From Deltaproteobacteria bacterium (GTDB lineage Bacteria > Myxococcota_A > Polyangia > JAAYKL01), in contig JAFGQN010000148.1 of NCBI GenBank assembly GCA_016935665.1, forward strand, positions 1-64,000: a stretch of 64,000 nt of DNA, in the 5' to 3' direction. Shown piece after piece: positions 31,217 to 43,800 of this stretch (position 1 is the stretch's first letter; the number at the start of each line of letters is the position of its first letter). Below the pieces are notes generated by a model. That model saw only the letters and a program-made list of their open reading frames with translations, did no database searches and had not been told where the DNA came from. A program made the position numbers and the translations under genes.

Positions 31217-32596
31217 ATGAAGGCGAAGATAATTATTCCCAATATTATAATTGTATTGCTCCTTGGATTGGGCCTGTATGTTTATCTCGGGATTGCTGCC
31301 CGGATGGAAGCGGAATCGGTGCTCAACAGGCAGCTGACGTCCGTGGCGCCTATGTTTGCCCGGTCGGAGTCTCTGCGGGGAAATGAGCAGTTAAAGGAGG
31401 TGACTCGGCTTTCCATGATGCGAAAGGTGACGTCGCTTTTTCGTGAACTGCCCATGATTCAGCAACCCGACGAAGATGCCGCTGCTTTCGATTCCCGGTT
31501 GCGAGCGGCCTGGTTTAAAAAATCGCTCAAAGCGGTGGAAGCAGTGAATGCGCATCTGGAGTCAAATGGAAGGTCTCCGTCAATCGTGTTTGTGACGGAC
31601 CGAAACGGTGTGGTGCTGGCACGAAATACAACCCCCAATGCATGTCCGGCCGGCAAAAATGTGGCGAATGCCATGGCAGTGGTGAAGCGCGCGTTGGACG
31701 GTGAGCCGGGGTACAGTGTCTGGTCGGTAAACAATTCGCCTTTCAGCAAAGACGAACAAACTAACAATCACGTATGCGCACTGATGAACACCGGGTTAAT
31801 GGAAATCGCTGTCGCACCTGTTTGGGGACAGAGCGACCAGGTGGCGGGAGTGCTGGCAGTTGGCTATGAAATTTCAAATGGAACAGCAACACAGCGGGCA
31901 ACGTCTTTGGGAATGGATTTGGCTATTTTGCAACGGGGGGTTGTATACAGTACGTCCCTGACAGACAATACTGAGATAGAACATCTGAACAATGCGCTGA
32001 CAACGACGCGTGTTCAGGCGCAGCTTGAGAAAGCATACAAAGGGCAGCCAGTTCACGAGACGTTTGGGCTGACCATTGGCGATTCGGACTATTGGGCATA
32101 TCCCATTGCCGTTATGAACGCGGCAGCGGAGGAAAAACTGGTCTTTTTATTTCTTGCCCAGGAAAAACAGGTGTCGATTTGGCACACTGTTAAAACGCCG
32201 GTCCTGCTTTTTTTTATTGGCGCAATAGTGTGTGTGTTTATCGCAGGTGTAATGCTTGGCAATTATTTTATGAAACCAGTCATCGAGATAGAGGAGGGTG
32301 TTCTCCGGATAATCAACGGTGAGACGAATTACAGGTTTGATGTTGATTCTGCAGAAGTGGGTGGTTTGAGTTTCAGAATCAATCAGCTTGTCAATGCATT
32401 AACAGGAGAGGATGAGCCAGACGAGGAGGACGAGAACGGCGAGAATGACAGTGATGAAGACATCGATAACAATACCGATGGCGATGACTCCGGTGACACT
32501 GATGAAAGCGTTGGTGACGATGAATTGGATGACGAGGCGGATGAAAGTGTCGCACACGATTTGGATGATGGTGACGACGAGAGGACAAATTCCTGA
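31217..32596 (+). CDS. Membrane sensor with periplasmic domain and acidic tail, no output domain
   Basis: A 459-residue inner-membrane protein. Membrane helices lie at about residues 5-26 and 330-352. Between them is a Cache-like periplasmic sensor (IVFVTDRNGVVLARN, GVLAVGYEIS, DYWAYPIAVM). A HAMP-like segment follows (MKPVIEIEEGVLRIINGET, INQLVNAL). From about 396 the last 64 residues are almost all Asp, Glu, Asn, Ser, Thr or Gly. There is no kinase, methyl-accepting or cyclase domain, so any output must pass through a partner protein. AGGAGA lies about 9 bases before the ATG. I do not know a named function. Confidence 0.7.
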   Translation: MKAKIIIPNIIIVLLLGLGLYVYLGIAARMEAESVLNRQLTSVAPMFARSESLRGNEQLKEVTRLSMMRKVTSLFRELPMIQQPDEDAAAFDSRLRAAWFKKSLKAVEAVNAHLESNGRSPSIVFVTDRNGVVLARNTTPNACPAGKNVANAMAVVKRALDGEPGYSVWSVNNSPFSKDEQTNNHVCALMNTGLMEIAVAPVWGQSDQVAGVLAVGYEISNGTATQRATSLGMDLAILQRGVVYSTSLTDNTEIEHLNNALTTTRVQAQLEKAYKGQPVHETFGLTIGDSDYWAYPIAVMNAAAEEKLVFLFLAQEKQVSIWHTVKTPVLLFFIGAIVCVFIAGVMLGNYFMKPVIEIEEGVLRIINGETNYRFDVDSAEVGGLSFRINQLVNALTGEDEPDEEDENGENDSDEDIDNNTDGDDSGDTDESVGDDELDDEADESVAHDLDDGDDERTNS

Positions 32597-32783
32597 ACGA
32601 ATTCCTGATTTTTTTTATTGTGTAAATCTGATTGTCCGCTAAAAGACTGATGTTCGGCAGATTGTTTGATAAAGGAATAATTGATGTGATCACGAATTGC
32701 ACCTGACGAAAGACAATCGGGGTTCACAGATATATCCGACAGTAATTTGCCTGCGACAACTTTTAAAGATTTACGAGGCCACC

Positions 32784-33524
32784 ATGGGAATTTTCGATTT
32801 TCTATCCAAAGAAAACAGAACCAGATCAAAAATAGAAAAAAATGTTAAGAGAGCCAACAATAAACATACGCCCAAAGATTATCGACAGGCGGCGTTATAT
32901 GAGGTCATCGAACAGGCAAAGCAGGGCAATGATCTGGCCATTGGCGGCTTGTTGGCGCGATTTGCTGTAAATGCGGAACCATCAATAGAGGATGAAAAGG
33001 AAAAAGAATGGGTGTGCGACGCGTTAATTGATATTGGCGAAAAAGCATTGCCACGAATTAAACGCGCACTTCGGTCTGCGGAATCCGTGAATTGGGTCCA
33101 GCGAGTGCTTCGAAATATTGTTGATGAGGAACAATACAAGCAGGAATTGCTCGATGTTCTGGATGAGTTTGATACAGAGTATGAGAGAAATCCCGATAGA
33201 AAAATCCAGACTATAATGGCGTTGTCGGAGCTGGAGGGCGAGATTATTGCAGAGAAACTGGTCCGCTTTTTGGAAGATGTGAATGAAACGGCCCGATATC
33301 AGACCGTTGTGGCTCTGGCAAAACTCGAATTTGAGCTGGCCAGGGAGCCATTGCTGAAAACCATGTGTGAAGACGAAAGTATTCGAGTGCGAAATGAAGT
33401 GGTGGATGTTTTTTGCACATTGGAATGGTCAACCTCTGGCGCTAAAAAACAGGTAGCAGCCATTCTTCCTTCCGGATACAAACAGGATAAATCTGGAAAA
33501 ATTATTCGCCTTGGAAACGCTTGA
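32784..33524 (+). CDS. HEAT-repeat protein
   Basis: A 246-residue soluble protein starting at ATG 32784 (MGIFDFLSKENRTRSK). From about residue 40 it is built of helical HEAT-like repeats: EWVCDALIDIGEKALPRIKRAL, TIMALSELEGEIIAEKLVRFL, YQTVVALAKLEFELAREPLL, IRVRNEVVDVFCTL. Such repeats are protein-binding scaffolds. No enzymatic motif is present. An in-frame extension to TTG/ATG upstream (32697) is possible but its sequence is not conserved in style. It lies 188 bp after the sensor gene on the same strand; a functional link is speculative. Confidence 0.75.
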   Translation: MGIFDFLSKENRTRSKIEKNVKRANNKHTPKDYRQAALYEVIEQAKQGNDLAIGGLLARFAVNAEPSIEDEKEKEWVCDALIDIGEKALPRIKRALRSAESVNWVQRVLRNIVDEEQYKQELLDVLDEFDTEYERNPDRKIQTIMALSELEGEIIAEKLVRFLEDVNETARYQTVVALAKLEFELAREPLLKTMCEDESIRVRNEVVDVFCTLEWSTSGAKKQVAAILPSGYKQDKSGKIIRLGNA

Positions 33525-33682
33525 AAAGTTATTTGTTTCTATATCTGCTGGCGATTCAATAAAATCAACAATTTCGGTTTCAATGTGGATGAAAAAAGGG
33601 TTTACATCTGCCGATGTATTCTCTAGTATTCCTGTCTGACTAAATTAGAAGTTCTATACAAAGGTATGATAGGAGAAAATCT

Positions 33683-34558
33683 ATGAGCAAAAAGCTGATT
33701 TTAGCCATTTGTGCACTGGGAACCATGCTGTCTGGTGGTAAGTGCAGTCGTGAACATGTTCATTCCGTTGAAATGATGAACAGTTGCGTGGAGTATCATC
33801 GGCGCAAGCTGTATCCGCAGGCAATTCGCGATTGCAGTAAGGCCGTAAGTCTCGATCCGGAGAACGAGAAGGCGTTCCACAATCTTTCCATCGTGTACAT
33901 CGAAACCAAAGAATATGAGCAGGCTGCACGAAATCTGCAGCAGGCCATCAGCCTTTCCGGCGATATTCCGCTGTATTACTATCAGCTGGGTGAGGTGTAC
34001 CAGTGGATGCAGCAGTGGGAGCGCGCCGCTGAAGCCTTCAAGAAGGCGATTGAATTGGATGACAATCTTTACAAGGCGCATTATCGGCTGGGGGTTGTTT
34101 ATCAGGCAATGGATAATCCTCAGCAGGCATTGCAGAAGTACACGGATTCTCTGATGAAAAACGGCAAGTTTTTCGATGCGTATCGTGAGCTGGGCAGCCT
34201 GTATCTGGATTATGATTTCGTTCCTCAGGCAGAGCAAGTGCTCCAGGAGGGGATTAAAGCGCTGGTGGGACGCGGGGACGAATTGGCCGTTCTTCACTCC
34301 AGATTAGGTGCTGTTTATTCGGAAAAGAAACAGTATGAAGAAGCCATTGCTCAGTTCCGCAAAGCACTCGAATTGAAACCCAATATGGTAGATGCCATGT
34401 TCAGCCTGGGTTGGAATTACTCCTATGTAAACAAAGAGAATGCCAAAATATGGTTGCAGAAATTTATGGAATCCGCCAACAAGGATACACCTCCTGATTA
34501 CCTGACCGCTGCCCAGTCACGCTTGACAGAAATAGAAGTTGGGTCACCTATACATTAG
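33683..34558 (+). CDS. TPR lipoprotein, possibly PilF/Tgl-like
   Basis: A 291-residue exported TPR protein. The signal ends in SGGKC (Cys21); Lys before Cys is unusual for a lipobox. At least six tetratricopeptide repeats follow: YPQAIRDCSKAVSLDPENEKA, YEQAARNLQQAISLS, WERAAEAFKKAIELD, PQQALQKYTDSLMKN, AEQVLQEGIKALV, YEEAIAQFRKALELKPN. AGGAG lies about 8 bases before the ATG. TPR lipoproteins of this size include the pilotins PilF/PilW/Tgl that assemble type IV pilus secretins, but no pilus gene is adjacent, so this remains open. The giant TPR gene follows after 262 bp that contain nothing I recognise. Confidence 0.8.
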   Translation: MSKKLILAICALGTMLSGGKCSREHVHSVEMMNSCVEYHRRKLYPQAIRDCSKAVSLDPENEKAFHNLSIVYIETKEYEQAARNLQQAISLSGDIPLYYYQLGEVYQWMQQWERAAEAFKKAIELDDNLYKAHYRLGVVYQAMDNPQQALQKYTDSLMKNGKFFDAYRELGSLYLDYDFVPQAEQVLQEGIKALVGRGDELAVLHSRLGAVYSEKKQYEEAIAQFRKALELKPNMVDAMFSLGWNYSYVNKENAKIWLQKFMESANKDTPPDYLTAAQSRLTEIEVGSPIH

Positions 34559-34820
34559 TGTAAATTTTATTAAAAATGTCTGACAGATTACGTCGAGCGT
34601 TTTGGGGAAGATTCCAGACGGATGCAGAAGACAAATGATCGGTGCCAGGTGTTATGGCGTGACATACCAGGGGAGTATGAATTGCCTGCAATGATTGTGG
34701 CGGGCATGAGATGGGATAGAACAATTAAATACGCGCAATGTCATCCTTTATTTATTCAGCGAATTCATATAAATACAGCCGCAAAACGAGGTTGATTTTA
34801 AATACTTCGAGGAGTGCAAA

Positions 34821-37800
34821 ATGACGAACAATTCCGGTACGGATAACAACAGCCAGGTAGATGTAACTGAAGAAGAGGAAATGGAACAATACGAAGACAT
34901 TTCAGCATCCGGCCAGGAGGAAATTGCAGAACCTGAGATTATAGAAGTGAGCAGAGAAGTATCTGATGCGTTGGCGACGGCCATTGAAGCTGCCACCGCT
35001 GCGGAAGAGGAAGGGGCGGAACAGGGAATCAAAGTATGGCAGACCGACGCATGGAATGCGGATCCCGGACATCCTTTGATATTGGAAGCGTTGGAGCGTC
35101 TGTATGCCGATACGCAAAAATGGAGTGGCCTCGCGGATTTCCTGAAACGCATGGGGCGCAAAATTGAAGATGATGGTAAATTCGTCGAAACGCACATGAT
35201 GTTGGCGCGCATTTATGATGAGTACCTGAGCCAGGATGCGATGGTTGTCGCGACCTACCAGGGAATTCTCAAAAAGAAGAAAAATTATCTGCCCGCCCTG
35301 GATGCGGCCATTGAAAAATATGAATCGATGGAGCGCTGGCCGGATTTGGTGAAAATGCTCAAAGCCAAAGGTGAGTTGATTCGAGATAAAGACGAACAGG
35401 TCGAATTGTGGTTGCGGGTTGCCAATCTGTTCATGAATCAGTTTTCCAATCAGGCGGAAGCAATTAAAGCGTTCGAAAAGGTACTCGAAGCGGATTCGGA
35501 ACATCCCGAGGCAATCGATTTTCTGAAGGACATGTATGAGAAGCGTCGCGACTGGAAAAAGCTGATCGACATGATGGATTTGCAAGCGGCGGCCCTGAAC
35601 GACGGACCGGAGAAAATCGACGCACTCGTGGAAATCGCCAGAATGAGCGCCGAACGGCTGAAGAAACCGGAGATCTGCATCGAGCGTTGGGAAGCGGTTC
35701 TCGAACAGGATCCGGAGCACTCCGAGGCACTTGAGGATTTGTCCAATTTTTACGAACGTGCCAGGGAATGGGAGAAGCTGGCGGATGTTCTGGAAAAGAA
35801 AGTTTTGCATGCCGGCAACAGCGATGAACAAAAGGAAATCTATCAAAAGCTGGGCGTCGTTTACGGCGACAAAATAAATGACGATGCCAAAGCGGTTGAG
35901 GTGCTCAAGGCGTTGCTTGATATCGATCCTGATGATCGTCGGGCGCAGGAACAGTTGAAAAAGAGGTATCTGGCTCTTCAGGCATGGGAAGAGTTGGAAG
36001 CCTTTTATGCCGAATCAGAGAAATGGGATGAATTTATCCGTGTTCTCGAGAGAGAGGCCGGTAAAGAAGACGCGGCGCTGGAAGCGAAAGTAGGTCTGTA
36101 CTTTAAAATAGCCGAGCTTCAACGGGAGAAGAAAGAGCGTATCGATAAGACGGCCGAAGCTCTGCAGGAAGTCTTGAAACTGGACCCCACCAATCTGGAC
36201 GCAGCCGAACTGTTGATTCCCATTTACGAGGAAGCCGGAAATGAAGCTGCACTGCTCGCAGATGTCCTTGAAGTAAAGCTGGGGCATATTGACGACGCGA
36301 CAGAAGCCCAGGCGTTGCTGCAACGTATTTCCAAACTTGTGGAGGACGAAGTAGGGGACGCAGAGCGGGCGTTTGCCGGTTTTCTGAAAGCATTCGAAAA
36401 TGAGCCCACCGATGAGATATGCCAGGACGATCTGGAGCGCACCGCAGGAAAAGCAGGGCGTTGGGAAGATGTTTTGGCAGCGTACAGGAGTGCGTATGAA
36501 GCAGCCAAAGGGGATGACAAAATAGATTTGCGAATTCGCATGGCCCGCGTCATGAATGAGGAGCTCGGGCGTTCTGAAGAGGCATTGAAACATTTTGATG
36601 CGATTCTCGAAGAGGACCCCAAGAACGCGAAAGCCATCTATGCGCTTGAGCGTATCTATGCGCAAATGGGTCGGTTCGAGGAACTCCTTGATATTTATGC
36701 CCGTCGTATTGAGATGGCAGCGGATGATGATGAACGCAAGGAGATTTATTACAATCAGGCATTGCTGTGGGAAGAAGAGATTGATGACACGCAGAAGGCC
36801 ATTGATGTGTACAAAAAAATCATCAAGATGGCAGGCGATGAGCAGCGCTCTCTTGCGGCATTGGATAGATTGTATGCGCGAGATGAAAAATGGAGCGATG
36901 TTGCATCGATAATTGAACGTGAGTTGGCAGTCGGCCCTGAGCGAATCGACGACGAGGTTGAGCTGAAATTTCGACTCGGTATGGTCAGCGCCCAGTATTT
37001 GGATGAAACAGCGCGTGCGCTGGAGTGTTTCCGCGAGGTATTGCTGATTGATGCGGGGCATGAAGGGGCTGTCAGCGCTCTGGAGAGCATGCTCGATAAC
37101 AACGATTTTAAAGGCGAAGCTGCCGAGATTCTTGCGCCGTTGTATGAAGAACAGGGACAGTGGGAACAGCTGGTGAAAGCAACCGAAATATTGGTTGAAA
37201 CATCTGATGATAACACTGAGAAATACGATTTGCTGATGAAAGTGGGTGCCATTTGCGGTCATCAACTTGAATCTTCAGAGAATGCCTTTGACGCCTATGC
37301 GCGGGCGTTTATTACGAATCCGGATTATCCGGATGCGCTCGAACAAATGGAAGGCATTGCAGCGATTCTGGATAATTGGAAGGCCCTGGTTGTCATTATG
37401 GAGAAGGGGGCCCGGTCTACAGAAGACAACGATAACAGAAAAGCATTGTGGCTGAAGGCAGCACAGATATTCGATACTCAGCTTGATTCCACCCAATCCG
37501 CTGTGGAGGCCTACAGAAACGCATTGAAGGCAGACATGCAATGTGCCGATGCGATTCTGGCTCTGGAAGATATTTATGGTCGGGAAGAGAAATGGGAGGA
37601 TTTGGTCGAGATTCTGTCGGTGAAAGTGGATGCCGTCACAGACTCTGAGGAAAAACAGGAAATTTACCGGCATATGGCGCGTATTTATGAGGAGATGCTT
37701 GAAAATGCCGACGCTTCAGTGCGCTGCATGCTCGAAATCCTCAATATAGATCCGTCCAATGTCGACGCATTGCAGACTCTCGACAGATTGTTTGTTGTTC

Positions 37801-40800
37801 TGGAAAAATGGACGGATCTTGCAGATAACCTGTCTCAGCAGTTGGGATTGGAGACAGAACCGGATCGGATTATTGAACTGAAACTCCGTTTGGCCGATCT
37901 GCAGGAAAATAAACTCGATGAGATATCGGCAGCTGTGGAGATTTACCGCGAAGTATTGGAGATGGATTCGTCGAGTGATGCTGCAATCGAAGCCCTCGAA
38001 AGAATTTTAGAGAATCCTGAATTCAAAAATGACGTCGCGGCGATTCTCGAACCCCTGTATCGAGACCTTGGTGACTGGCAGAAACTGGTGGGCGTCATCG
38101 AGATTATGGTCGACGCGGAGGAGACAGTTGATCGGCGGGTGGAGTTACTCCATGAAATTGCCAATCTGTACGAAACAGTGGGAGACAATCCCGAGCGCGC
38201 CTTTGCAACCCTGGGACGCGCGCTAAAAGAAGATCCAGAGCAGGAGCGCACGCAGGAGGAGCTGGAACGAATGGCGCGTGTTCTGGATTATTACCGCCAA
38301 TTGGCCGATTTGTATGGCGAGCAGGTTGGGGCTTTGGAGGATACAGATGTTCAGGCGGCATATCATTTGAAGATTGCCGGAATATGTGAAGAACAACTGC
38401 AGGATGTGGCCCGTGCGATTGCGCACTATCGGGAAGTTCTTGCCCTCGATCCCACACATCTGGATGCGGCATCAGCGCTGGAAAGATCGTACCAGATTAA
38501 TGAAGACTATGAGTCTCTGGCCGGAATTTATCTCAAGAAAACCGAGATGGTTCCGGATATGGATGAGCAAAAAGAGTTGCTGTTTAAAGCGTCTCAGATT
38601 TACGAAGAGGTTCTCGAAAACGTTGAAAAGGCCATTGAAGTTTATCAACGCATTTTAGAAATCGATTCTGATGAATTACAGGCAATTAATCAGTTGGAAG
38701 GACTGTTCCTGCGTCTTGAGCGCTGGGACGAGCTGCAGGCCATTTACAATCAGAAGGTTGACCTGGTCGACATGCCGGACGATAAGAAGGAAGTCCTGTA
38801 TGTGCTGGGGGCAATGTACGAGCGCGAATTGAATGACAGTGCACGTGCGATAACCACTTATCAGCGCATCCTCGAATTTGATCCGGATGATTTTCAGGCG
38901 ATATCCAGGTTGGACATGCTTTATGCGGAGGCAGAGGAATGGGAAGATCTCCTGTCAATTCTTGAGCGAGAGATAGAGTTGGTCGTAGACCCGGATGAAT
39001 CCGTTTCATTTAAGTACCGTATTGCTGAACTGTATGTGCGTCATCTTGAGGATGTGGCCCGTGCGGTGGACTATTTAAAGGATATTCTGACGGTCTCTCC
39101 CGATCACGAACCGACAGTGCGGTTGCTTGAGGAACTGGTTGCCGGAGATGCGGAGCCCATGTTGGCTGCCGAAGTTCTGGAGCCCCTGTATCAGGATTTG
39201 GCCGAGTGGCGGAAACTGATTGGGCTCTTTGAAGTGAAACTGAAACACGTTGAAGACGATTGGCAGAAAGTTGAATTGTATCATAAAGCAGCGGAGTTGC
39301 TGCAGAGTGACTTGCATCTGGATTCGCCGGCTGAAGCATTCGAAATGTATGCCAGATCGCTGCAGGTCGAACCTGCCAATGAAATTACATTGGGCCAATT
39401 GGATGCACTGGCGCATACCACAGGCAAATGGGCGGAGCTGGCAAAGATTCTGGATGATAGACTTGAAAATCTTGAGGACGATGAAGCACGCATTGTTCTG
39501 GGGCTCAAAGCAGCCACTGTCTACGAAGTCAGTCTTGACAACATTGAAGCCGCTATTGCGCGATATCAGCGGGTATTGGATGTTGAACCTGATAATCGGG
39601 ACGCTATTTTAAGTCTGGATAAGCTTTATCAGATTGGGGAGCAATGGGACAAACTGGCGGCGATTCTGCAAAAAGAAGCGCTGTTGATGGATGATCCGGA
39701 AGAAAGCCTGAATGTGCAGTTCCGTTTGGGGCAGTTGTACCAGCAGGAACTCCTTGAAATTGAAAAAGCGGTTGAGGTGTATCGCGAAATCCTGGCGGCG
39801 GAGCCCGCATTTGATTCTGCGATTTCTGCTCTGGAATTCCTCTTTACAGAGGGGCATATGAGAGCTGAAATCGTTGAAATTCTGGAGCCACTGTTGCAGA
39901 TGCAAGGGGAGTGGTCGAAGTTGGTTTCCCTTTACCAGCGGCAACTTGAGGTTATTGAAGATCAGGAAGATCGCGTTGCCATGCATCACCGAATAGCTGA
40001 AACGTTTGAAGACAAGCTTCTCGATCCGGTTGAGGCGTTTGGATGGTATTGTCGTGCCTTTGCGCAGGATCCCTACAACGAACGTTCAACAATCGATGTA
40101 GAGCGGTTGGCCGGCGCCACAGATTCATGGAGTGAACTGGCGGATGCCTATGAGCAGTTGTTTGGCACATTTGAAGACGAGGAAACCAAAAAACTGGTGG
40201 CCAAACGCGCCGCTCGCGTCACGGAAGAAGAGTTGCAGGATGCTGCTCGGGCGGAACGCGCATATCGTGCCTGTCTGGAATTGGGAGATGACGATATCGA
40301 AGTTCTGCAGGCGTTAGATCGGATTTACTCTCAGCATATGGAGTGGGAGCATCTGGTTGGCATATTGGATAAATTGTCAAAAGTGGACGAATCTGTTTCT
40401 GAGCAGGTTCAATACATTTTCCGAATGGGGGATGTACTCGAAACACAACTGGACGAAATCGAAAAAGCACGCGTTGCTTTCCACTTAATCGTCGATGAAC
40501 TGGAGCCAACACACACCGAAGCATTGGAGCGACTGGAAACCATTTATGCCAATCTTGAAGATTGGGAATCGCTTTATACAATTTACGAGAAGATGCGGGA
40601 TTGCGCCACCAACGATGCAGACCAGGCGGACCTGTACGCAAAACTGGCCACAATTGCAGCGGATTGTCTCGACAATATTCCTAAAGCCATTGAGTTGTGG
40701 GAAGCTGTCCTTGACACGCTTGGCGAAGATGCGCACGCACTGGAGGCGCTTGGTGATTTGTATGCACGGCAGGAGAACTGGGATGAGTTGGTGGAGGTTT

Positions 40801-43800
40801 TGGAACGCGCGGTGTCCATTGCGGACGACGATGACGCCAGAGTTCGGATTTACAGTCAACTCGGTACAGTTTGGGGTGAGTGTCTCGACAGGGACAGAAC
40901 GGCGCTGGAAAACTGGCAAAACGTGTTGTCCATCGATCTCGAGAATATCCCGGCACTTCAGGCAATTGCCAAAATTTACGAATCCAACCATGAGTGGGAG
41001 GATTTGATTGAAACGCTGGAACGACTGATTGAAGTTGGCATTTCGGTTTTTGAGACCGAAGAAATTAAAGCTTATTATGCCCAGCTCGGAAAAATTCTTG
41101 CCGAGGTTGTGGAACGGCCGCTGGATGCCATAGATGCTTTAAGACGTTCGTTGGACATTGATCCCACAGATTTGAACACCGTTCAATCTCTGGAGACGCT
41201 GTATCGAAGCCAGGAACTCTGGGACGATATGGTGGAAATGCTCGGGCGCAAAGCGGACCTCCTGGAAGGGGACACCCAGATTGAAACCTGGTTGGCACAG
41301 GCATCTGCCATGGAGGAGCTGCTGGAGCAGCCGTTGTTGGCTAAAAAGCCTTACCTGAAGATCCTGATTGCGGCGCCGCTGCACGAACACGCCTTTGAGC
41401 GAACCGTGGAAATTCTGACGGAAGAGGGCGCATTTGACGATTTGATTCAATTGTATTCCGTACGCCTTGAAAATGTCAGCGATGACCAGGCTCAGATTAA
41501 ATTGCTGCACAAAGCGGCGGTGATTTATGAAGAAAAATTGAACCAGGCAGAAAACGCATTCCTGGTGATGCAGCGTGCTTTTGAAATTGATTACTCCAAT
41601 GACGCCACCGGAGATCATCTGGAACGTCTGGCTTCCGAAACTGGCAAATGGCAGGAGCTGCTGGGCGGGTGCAACCAGATTCTGGCGGCAACACAGGACA
41701 CAAAAATTCAAATCGATTTGTGCCTTAAAATTGGTAAATGGTACTCGGCAATTGGAAACCCGGAGTACGCGATTCAATATTATCAGCAAGTGCTGACTCT
41801 GGATGCGAACAACGTCCCGGCGTTGCGGCTCATGGGCGAGTTGTATCGAGGCGCCAAGCAATGGACCGAGCTGGTAGAGGTTTTGAAAAAAGCAGTCAGT
41901 TGCGAGGACAAGCCCGAAAAGAAAAAAGATATTCTGGTCGATCTTGGCGAGATTTATCTGGAGTACATGGAGGATTTCCCGGAAGCGAAGCGCGTCTATC
42001 GGGAAGCTCTGGATATTGATCCGGCGCTGGAACCCGCGTTGCTGGCCCTTGAGCGAATGTTCAAAACGACTGAAAACTGGGAGGAACTGATTCCTGTTCT
42101 TCGCAGAAAAATTGGTGTGCTCGATGAAACGGACACCGAATCGATTATTCGCACCAGACAGCGTATCGCTGAAATATATGAGACGAACCTGGATGAGCTG
42201 GCGAAAGCCACCGAGGAATATAAAGCGAATCTGGATATCGATCCTGGTCATATCCCGTCGTTGAAAGGGCTGGAACGATTATTTGAAAAACGCGAAATGT
42301 GGCAGGATTTGCTCGATATCCTGGAAATTCAGCTCGAATATGCCACCAGTGAAGGTGAGCGCATCGAATTATTACTGAGAATTGCCGGAATGCTTGAGAA
42401 AGAGTTCCGTAAACCAGAAAAAGCAATTGAGCGTCTCGAAGAAGTCGTAATGATCGATCCCACTGAAATTCGCGGTCTGGAGTCGTTGGAACGGTTGTAT
42501 CGCGTGGTACAGAAATGGGATGAGCTTATCGATACTCTGGAAAAACACATTGATGCGACACTTGATAGGGAAGATCGTGTTCCGCTTTTGGAGAATATGG
42601 GTAAAGTTTTTGCGCTTGAGTTGAAGGAAATCGATCGGGCGATGGATACCTATGTTCAGATTCTGGACATTGATCCGGAGAATATTGATGCTCTCGATAA
42701 TCTGGCCAGGATGCAGGTGAAAGCGGAAGACTGGGTCTCTGCCCATGATACATTGAGCCGGTTGGCGCAAACTGTTGAGGATGAGGACAGGCAGGTCGAT
42801 TTGTATTTCCGTCTTGGGGAATTGAATGAAACCCATTTGCAGGATCGCGGCGCGGCTGTTGATCATTTCCGTTCGGCGCTCGATATCAATTCGGGACACT
42901 TGAATACTCTGGCATCATTGTGTGCCATTCACATTGATGAAGGCGAGTGGCTAGCTGCCTGCGAGACACTGGAAATGCAACAGGAACACACCGAAAACAA
43001 ACGGCAAAAATCCAAATTGCAGTACCAGTTGGGTGACTTGTATCGTGACAAACTCAATGATGAGGCAAATGCTATTGAGTGGTTTGAAAAAGCACTTGAA
43101 TCCAACGCTGACAACGAAAAAGCTGCTGAGCCACTTGTCGACGTATACATCGATGCTGAACGGTACGCAGAAGCGGAACGATTGTTGGATATGCTCATTC
43201 GTCTGGGTGGAAAGCGGTCTCCAGAGGAATTGCAACCGCTGCAGACGAAACTGGGCCGCGTTGCAGATAAACTGAACAACCGGGAGAAAGCGCTTAAGGC
43301 TTACCAGTCAGCGTATGATGTGAATCCGCAGCATCTGCCGGCGTTGTTGAATTTGGCAGATTGTTTGTACAGAGCGGAAGAGTGGGATAAAGCATTTAAG
43401 CTATACCAAATGGTATTGGTTCATCACCGTGACGATCGCAGCAAGGATGAAATTGTTGATATTTTCTATCGACTTGGAAATATCAAAGCCAAGGTGAAAG
43501 AGAGAAGAAAAGCGCTGAATATGTTCGACAAAGCGCTGGAAATTGATGGCAATCATGTTCCTACTCTGGAGGCAGTTATCGAACTGCAGGAAGAGCAGAA
43601 GAATTACGAGCAGGTTATCCATTTCAAGAAGATACTTATCGATGCGGTCGAAGAGACTGGAAGACAATTCGAACTGTATGAAGAAATTGGCGATATTTGG
43701 CAGAGCAATCTGAAAAACCCTCAAAAAGCGATTTCTGCATACCAGGAAGCGTGTCACATCGACCCGGATAACAGACCGATTTTGCACAAGTTGCTCCCAT

